Assembly: GCA_036491235.1 (NCBI GenBank)
Contig: DASXCK010000081.1
Coordinates: 1 to 27,022 of the forward strand
Reading direction: 5' to 3'
DNA: 27,022 nucleotides
DNA from: JAVDCA01 sp036491235
GTDB lineage: Bacteria > Pseudomonadota > Alphaproteobacteria > Rhizobiales > Xanthobacteraceae
Of the stretch, positions 22,705-27,022 are shown piece by piece. Each line of letters starts with the position of its first letter. Within the stretch, counting starts at the first letter, position 1. Made by a program: the position numbers and the translations under genes. The notes under the pieces were generated by a model that was not told the origin of the DNA, searched no databases, and worked only from the letters and a program-made list of their open reading frames with translations.

Positions 22705-23202
22705 ATGACGGTCTACATGGTGTTCGAGCCGCCGCCGCCGCGCGGCGACGCGCTGAAGCGGGCGGAGCGCATCGCGTTCGTGCCGGACCGCTTCACCTGG
22801 AGTGCCTTTCTGTTGGCGCCGCTGTGGATGCTGTGGCATCGGCTGTGGATCGTGCTCGCCGGTTACATCGGCGTGAGCGTTGCGATCTCGCTCGCGCTGC
22901 GCGCCGCCGGCGTCGACGCGGATGCGCGCAGCTTCGCGCTGATGCTGTTCGCGCTGCTGATCGGCTTCGAGGCCACGAGCCTGCGGCGCTGGACGCTGCG
23001 GCTCAAGGGGTGGCGTGAGGTCGGCGCCGTGGTTGGCGACAGCCGCGAGACGGCGGAGCAGCGCTTCTTCGATTACGAGGCGAGGGGCGAGAGGCCGCGC
23101 GAGACGGCGGCCGCGTCGCCGCCCCCACCTCCGCCACCGGTCGCGCCGCGGGCGACACCCGACGTGGTCGGGCTCTTTCCCCAGCCGGGTGGCGGCGGAT
23201 GA
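22705..23202 (+). CDS. DUF2628 membrane protein
   Basis: The 165-residue product begins MTVYMVFEPPPPRGDALKRA at ATG 22705, preceded by GAGG; upstream in-frame codons belong to the repeat. Its layout matches DUF2628: a short N-terminal part with FVPDRFTWSAFLLAPLWMLWH, two or three membrane segments (about 38-70 and 86-105), then a conserved RFFDYE cytosolic stretch and a Pro-rich tail. The function is unknown. A DUF2628 gene between hisB and hisH is a common alphaproteobacterial arrangement. Its stop overlaps the hisH start (ATGA), so it is co-translated with hisH. Confidence 0.88.
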   Translation: MTVYMVFEPPPPRGDALKRAERIAFVPDRFTWSAFLLAPLWMLWHRLWIVLAGYIGVSVAISLALRAAGVDADARSFALMLFALLIGFEATSLRRWTLRLKGWREVGAVVGDSRETAEQRFFDYEARGERPRETAAASPPPPPPPVAPRATPDVVGLFPQPGGGG

Positions 23203-23849
23203 GCGTCGCGATCGTCGATTACGATTCGGGCAATCTGCACTCGGCCGCCAAGGCGTTCGAGCGCGCGGCGCGCGAGAGCGGCCACGATCAGCCGATCGTG
23301 GTGACACGCGATCCCGACGCAGTGGCGCGTGCCGATCGCGTGGTGCTGCCCGGCGTCGGTGCGTTCGCCGACTGCCGGCGCGGGCTCGACGCGGTGTCCG
23401 GCATGGTCGAGGCGCTCGACGTCGCGGTCCGCCAGAAGGGCCGGCCGTTCTTCGGCATCTGCGTCGGCATGCAGCTCATGGCCGAGCGCGGCCGCGAGTA
23501 CGAGGTGACGCCGGGGCTGGGCTGGATCGCCGGCGATGTCGATCGCATCAAGCCGAACGATCCCGCGCTGAAGATTCCGCACATGGGCTGGAACACGCTC
23601 AACGAGCTGCGCCATCACCCGCTGCTCGACGGCATCGCGACCGGCGCCGGCGGCCTGCATGCCTACTTCGTGCATTCGTACGCGCTCAACGTCGCCGACC
23701 GCGCCGATCTCGTGGCGCAGGCCGACTACGGCGGCCCCGTCACCGCGATCGTCGCGCGCGACACCATGCTGGGCACCCAGTTCCACCCCGAAAAGAGCCA
23801 GCGCCTCGGGCTGGCGCTGATCGCGAATTTCTTGAAGTGGGCGCCGTAG
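23199..23849 (+). CDS. hisH: Imidazole-glycerol-phosphate synthase, glutaminase subunit HisH
   Basis: HisH is the class I glutamine amidotransferase that supplies ammonia to HisF. The 216-residue protein has IVDYDSGNLHS at the start, the nucleophile in GICVGMQLM (C88), and the H196/E198 pair in QFHPEKSQ, so the triad is complete. The conserved IPHMGWNTL and YFVHSY segments are present. It overlaps DUF2628 by 4 bp. Its partner hisF is not in the window, which is unusual because hisH-hisA-hisF normally stay together in these bacteria. Confidence 0.97.
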   Translation: MSVAIVDYDSGNLHSAAKAFERAARESGHDQPIVVTRDPDAVARADRVVLPGVGAFADCRRGLDAVSGMVEALDVAVRQKGRPFFGICVGMQLMAERGREYEVTPGLGWIAGDVDRIKPNDPALKIPHMGWNTLNELRHHPLLDGIATGAGGLHAYFVHSYALNVADRADLVAQADYGGPVTAIVARDTMLGTQFHPEKSQRLGLALIANFLKWAP

Positions 23850-23886
23850 TTCGATGGGCTTTGAGCGAGATGGCGAGGCGCCTGCT

Positions 23887-23916
23887 CTCCCTCTCCCCGC
23901 GTGCGGGGAGAGGGAG
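23887..23916. repeat. Perfect 14-bp palindrome between hisH and hisA
   Basis: CTCCCTCTCCCCGC, GT, GCGGGGAGAGGGAG form a perfect 14-bp stem with a two-base centre. The sequence resembles a widespread intergenic palindrome in alphaproteobacteria. It lies in the 102-bp hisH-hisA gap and could reduce read-through or stabilise the upstream mRNA; no T-run follows. Confidence 0.8.
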
Positions 23917-23951
23917 CGCGCGCGCAGTGCCAAGGTGGACCGATAGGCCTC

Positions 23952-24698
23952 ATGATTCTTTTCCCCGCGATCGATCTCAAGGACGGCGTGTGCGTGCGGC
24001 TCGAGCAGGGCGACATGGGCCGCGCCACCGTGTTCAACCGCGATCCGGCCGCGCAGGCGCACCTCTTCGAGGCGCAAGGCTTTCGCCACCTGCACGTGGT
24101 CGATCTCGACGGCGCCTTTGCGGGCAAGCCGATGAACGCGGCCGCGGTCGAGCACATCCTCGAGACCGTGGGTCTTTGCGTGCAGCTCGGCGGCGGCATC
24201 CGCGACATGGCGACCGTCGCGGGCTGGCTCGGCAAGGGCGTCGACCGCGTGATCATCGGCACCGCCGCGGTGCGCGACCCCGCTTTCGTGAAAGAGGCGG
24301 CGCGCGAATTTCCCAGGCGCGTCGCGGTCGGTCTCGATGCGCGCGACGGCAAGGTCGCGACGCAGGGCTGGGCCGAGACCTCCGAGCTCACCGCGCCCGA
24401 TCTCGCCAAGCGCTTCGAGGACGCCGGCGTCGCGGCGATCGTCTACACCGACATCTCGCGCGATGGCCTGCTCAAGGGCCTCAACCTCGACGCCACCATC
24501 GAGCTCGCCGAGGCGATGTCGATTCCCGTGATCGCCTCGGGCGGGCTCGCGTCGATCGAGGACGTGAAACAGATGCTGGCGCCGCGCGCGAAAAAGCTGC
24601 AGGGCGCGATCGCGGGCAGGGCGCTCTATGACGGGCGGCTCGATGCCGCCGAGGCGCTGGCGATGATCAAGGCCGCGAGGCCGGCGTCGGCCAAGTAG
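23952..24698 (+). CDS. hisA: ProFAR isomerase HisA
   Basis: HisA isomerises ProFAR to PRFAR, the substrate of HisFH. The start MILFPAIDLKDGVCVRL at 23952 gives 248 residues; an upstream in-frame start at 23901 falls in the palindrome. The (beta/alpha)8 barrel has the catalytic Asp at residue 8, phosphate-binding loops LQLGGGIRD and VIIGTAAV, the second catalytic Asp in IVYTDISRDG, and VIASGGLAS. HisF and HisE do not follow; the next gene is on the other strand. Confidence 0.97.
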   Translation: MILFPAIDLKDGVCVRLEQGDMGRATVFNRDPAAQAHLFEAQGFRHLHVVDLDGAFAGKPMNAAAVEHILETVGLCVQLGGGIRDMATVAGWLGKGVDRVIIGTAAVRDPAFVKEAAREFPRRVAVGLDARDGKVATQGWAETSELTAPDLAKRFEDAGVAAIVYTDISRDGLLKGLNLDATIELAEAMSIPVIASGGLASIEDVKQMLAPRAKKLQGAIAGRALYDGRLDAAEALAMIKAARPASAK

Positions 24699-24743
24699 GC
24701 TGCGGCACGCTCCAAGGTGAATCGCCGGCCATGCACGCGCAGC

Positions 24744-25448
24744 TTAGTGCAGCGTATGAGACTTCTCGCGCCTCGGAAGCTTCGCCGGCCTGCGCTTCGA
24801 TCGCGTGGCCGGCTTGCGCTTCGGCGGCGGCTTACGCAGACGCTCTCCGCGCCATTCCTTCACCGCAACCGCGATCGCATTGAGATCTCCCTCGACGGCT
24901 TTGTCGATCACCGGAAACATTCGGATGAACTCGGCCATCATGGCGTCGTCTTCCGGCCCGGGCGGCGCCGCGAAGGTGTTGCGTTCGCCGACGAGCAGCC
25001 GGATCGCCTCTTCGATGCGATGCACGCGGAAGCTCACGCCGGCCGGAACGTCGATCGCATCATTTCCGCCGGTGAAGCCTTCCACGAAGCCGTCCCACAG
25101 CTCCTCGACGCGCATCTTGGCCGCCGCATGCAACGCTTCACGGTTTTCGATGGCGCTGATCGTCGTCAGCTTGAGCGGCGGCGATCCGTCCTGCAGCGCG
25201 GCAAGCGAGTTCCACAATCCCATCATGCCCTGGAAGAACGCATTCGTCTCGGCATGATCGGCAAACGGCGGCGGATCGCCGCCCCACAGGCTGGCGAACA
25301 CGGGCACAGGTGAGATGCCCGGCTGGGGACTGGCAATCGCGCCCCACACGCGCATGCACGCCGCATGGAACGGCAGCGGACACTTGTAACGCCCGAGCAA
25401 GTGCTTGATGGCGTCATCTCCGACGTAGGTGAACATGTACTTCGGCAT
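24744..25448 (-). CDS. Uncharacterised protein with a basic C-terminal tail (possibly UPF0149/YecA-like)
   Basis: I cannot assign a function. The likely start is ATG 25448 (MPKYMFTYVGDD), giving 234 residues; a start seven codons earlier is possible. There is no signal or membrane segment. The middle contains FFQGMMGLWNSLAAL, ELWDGFVEGFTGGND and MMAEFIRMFPVIDKAV, which in spacing vaguely resemble UPF0149 proteins, a weak match. The last 35 residues (RLRKPPPKRKPATRSKRRPAK onward) are strongly basic, suggesting nucleic-acid or membrane contact. It is convergent with hisA (45-bp gap) and follows the ECF sigma gene on the same strand after 165 bp. Confidence 0.8.
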   Translation of the reverse strand: MPKYMFTYVGDDAIKHLLGRYKCPLPFHAACMRVWGAIASPQPGISPVPVFASLWGGDPPPFADHAETNAFFQGMMGLWNSLAALQDGSPPLKLTTISAIENREALHAAAKMRVEELWDGFVEGFTGGNDAIDVPAGVSFRVHRIEEAIRLLVGERNTFAAPPGPEDDAMMAEFIRMFPVIDKAVEGDLNAIAVAVKEWRGERLRKPPPKRKPATRSKRRPAKLPRREKSHTLH

Positions 25449-25613
25449 CGATCGCGGCCTCGCGCCCAACGGACGTCGGCATTGTCTGCCGTGCTCCGCG
25501 TTCTCGCAAGGCCGCGTCTGTCATCGGCATGTCGCCCGCATCAGCTCATGCGGCACCGCCGGGTCCCGGCACGCGCGTCACCGGATGACGGCTGCCGCTT
25601 AAGGAGACGTCGA

Positions 25614-26495
25614 TCAAAACCGCACGTGCCGCAGCTTCTCGGGATTGCGCGTCAGATAAATCGCTGTGATGCGCCCGCCCTGGTGCTCGAACCCGACGGT
25701 GTCGACCGATCCGTCGGTCTCGCGCAGCACCAGCCCGGGCAGGCCGTTGACGGTGGCGGGCCGCATGGCAAATCCGAGCAGCGAGGAATCCTTGCGCGCA
25801 AGGCCTTCAAGCAGCCGCGCGATCTTGTCGGCGCCGTGGATCGGCTTGAGCGCCGCGGCGCGCTTGCCGCCGCCGTCCGAATAGAGCACGGCGTCGTCGG
25901 CGAGGATCTGTGTCAGCGCCGCCGTGTCGCCGGACGCGGCGGCGTGCTGGAAGGCCGTGGCGAGGCGCTCCCCTTCTTCGCGCGAGGCGGCAAAGCGCGG
26001 ACGGCCCGCCTCGACATGGGTGCGCCCGCGCGCCGCGAGCTGGCGGCAGGCCGCCTCGTTGCGGCCGAGCGCGCGGGCGACCTCGGTGAAGTCGAGGCCG
26101 AACACGTCGTGCAGCAAAAAGCTCGCGCGCTCGAGCGGCGAGAGGCGCTCGAGCAGCAGCATCAGCGCGACCGAGATGTCGTGCGCGAGTTCGCCGGCCG
26201 CCTCGCCGTCGAGCGCCTCGTCGACGATCGGTTCGGGCAGCCATGGCCCCACATAGGTCTCACGCCGCATCTGCGCGGACTTCATGCGGTCAAGGCAGAG
26301 CCGCGTCACCACGGTGCCAAGATAGCGACGCGGGTGCTCGATCGCGGCGCGGTCGGCGGCGTGCCAGCGCAAATAGGCGTCCTGCACGATGTCCTCGGCC
26401 TCGGCGCGCGAGCCGAGCATGCGATAAGCGAGCCCGGTCAGTGTACGCCGATGCGACTCAAAGTCCGTGACGCCGTCGTTTGTGGCCGGCGTCAT
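25614..26495 (-). CDS. ECF41-type RNA polymerase sigma factor with SnoaL-like C-terminal domain
   Basis: The 293-residue protein starts at ATG 26495 (MTPATNDGVTDFESHRR); the frame is open further upstream without family similarity. Sigma2 (about 12-75: LAYRMLGSRAEAEDIVQDAY) and sigma4 (about 108-165: LSPLERASFLLHDVFGLDF) are joined by the WLPEP motif (85-89). The C-terminal extension (about 175-293) resembles SnoaL and has DGGG (207-210) and NPEKL (284-288). These three motifs match my knowledge of the ECF41 group, in which the extension replaces an anti-sigma factor as internal regulator. It follows the carboxymuconolactone-decarboxylase-family gene by 4 bp, also typical of ECF41. Confidence 0.93.
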   Translation of the reverse strand: MTPATNDGVTDFESHRRTLTGLAYRMLGSRAEAEDIVQDAYLRWHAADRAAIEHPRRYLGTVVTRLCLDRMKSAQMRRETYVGPWLPEPIVDEALDGEAAGELAHDISVALMLLLERLSPLERASFLLHDVFGLDFTEVARALGRNEAACRQLAARGRTHVEAGRPRFAASREEGERLATAFQHAAASGDTAALTQILADDAVLYSDGGGKRAAALKPIHGADKIARLLEGLARKDSSLLGFAMRPATVNGLPGLVLRETDGSVDTVGFEHQGGRITAIYLTRNPEKLRHVRF

Positions 26496-26499
26496 GCGA

Positions 26500-27022
26500 T
26501 CATGCCGCCTGGGTCGCTGGCGTCGGCACCTCGCGCAGCACCGGCCGCGTCTCGCCGCCGATGGTGAGCCGCGTACAGGCGCGACCATGGCCCAGCGCAT
26601 ACTTCATCGTCGGGTAGAGGTGTGCCGCCGTGATCGTGCAGGCGAGCGAGACCAGCCCGCGCCGGCCCCACATGCGCAGCACTTCCTCGCGCAGATCGTC
26701 GGCCTCGGGCGCATGGCGCAGGGTTTTCTCGGCAAATCGCACCGCGAGCGCGACCTCGTAGGGCATCGCCGTGTAGTCGCGCGCCACGACGGCGCGCAGG
26801 ATCGCGGGATCGACGCCCTCGCGCTGCGCCATGTCGATCGCGAGCTGCGTGCACGGACCGCAATCGAGTGTCATGACGGCCACGATCCCGGCGGCATAAA
26901 GCGGCGCCGCCGGTATGTCCTTGCGATATTTGCCGAGGCCGGTCGCCTTGGCGAACGCGATGGCGGCGCGCGGATCGGCGTCGATCAGGTCGTGGAGGTA
27001 GCTCGTGTCGTAATTCCAGGTG
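26500..27022 (-). CDS. Carboxymuconolactone decarboxylase / AhpD-family protein (5' end cut by window edge)
   Basis: The frame is open from the window edge (27021) to the stop at 26500, at least 173 residues, so the start is not visible; the GTG at 26883 is internal. The preceding residues YNYDTSYLHDLIDADPRAA-like read as N-Y-D-T-S-Y-L-H-D-L and continue through KATGLGKYRKDIP into VMTLDCGPCTQLAIDMAQ. The CxxC (CGPC) is the redox pair expected in AhpD-like carboxymuconolactone-decarboxylase proteins. Physiological substrate unknown. Its stop is 4 bp before the ECF41 sigma start, so the two are one transcript; such genes are known targets and partners of ECF41 sigma factors. Confidence 0.88.
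   Translation of the reverse strand, partial: TWNYDTSYLHDLIDADPRAAIAFAKATGLGKYRKDIPAAPLYAAGIVAVMTLDCGPCTQLAIDMAQREGVDPAILRAVVARDYTAMPYEVALAVRFAEKTLRHAPEADDLREEVLRMWGRRGLVSLACTITAAHLYPTMKYALGHGRACTRLTIGGETRPVLREVPTPATQAA

Noticed and set aside
22599..23018. Frame beginning MAGIVPAIHV
   Set aside because: The start is repeat-derived and the rest is out of frame with DUF2628.
1..27022. tRNA, rRNA or CRISPR array
   Set aside because: No cloverleaf-like segment with a TTC-A loop, no rRNA-like sequence and no regularly spaced direct repeats were seen by eye.

Overview
The window looks like the replication-origin region of a GC-rich alphaproteobacterial chromosome, most likely Hyphomicrobiales (Rhizobiales) near Bradyrhizobiaceae/Xanthobacteraceae. 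This rests on gene content and order (mnmE-mnmG-rsmG-parA-parB, hemE beside a PEP-synthase/PPDK-regulator gene, dnaQ/secB/fxsA/Tim44/mltA/smr, hslVU/hisB/hisH/hisA), two perfect parS sites, clustered GANTC (CcrM-type) sites, and dispersed palindromic repeats of a kind I know from Bradyrhizobium-type genomes. No database search was possible.

Left arm (1-11775). Chromosome-partition and tRNA-modification genes run leftward: mnmE, mnmG, rsmG, parA and parB (cut by the window edge). One parS lies inside rsmG and one between mnmG and mnmE. A DUF255 thioredoxin-fold gene (rightward) and a secreted protein of unknown function lie between mnmE and rho. Then come rho, hemJ and hemE, all leftward.

Origin (11776-12157). 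A 382-bp gap between divergent hemE and the PpsR/PDRP-family gene has AT-rich patches, several DnaA-box-like 9-mers and five GANTC sites. The same gene pair flanks the known Caulobacter origin. Genes on either side point away from it, so most are co-oriented with replication.

Right arm (12158-19337). PpsR/PDRP, maf, coaE and dnaQ run rightward. aroE, usual between maf and coaE in relatives, is absent and a repeat lies there instead. Then secB (leftward, tail-to-tail overlap with dnaQ), a heavily frameshifted fxsA remnant, and a tight rightward Tim44/TimA-like, mltA, smr operon.

Repeat-rich stretch (19338-24698). Between smr and hslU sits a frameshifted GIY-YIG nuclease gene bracketed by 34-bp perfect inverted repeats that each fold into a GAAA-loop hairpin. 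This resembles a minimal mobile module and is the most novel-looking item here. A second, gene-less and degenerate pair of the same repeat lies at 7942-8066. A different bipartite palindromic repeat occurs three times (coaE/dnaQ, hslV/hslU and hisB/DUF2628 gaps). The histidine cluster hisB-DUF2628-hisH-hisA ends without hisF or hisE.

Right end (24744-27022). A gene for an uncharacterised protein with a basic tail is followed by a leftward two-gene unit: a carboxymuconolactone-decarboxylase-family gene (cut by the edge) and an ECF41-type sigma factor with a SnoaL-like C-terminal extension. No tRNA, rRNA or CRISPR array was seen.
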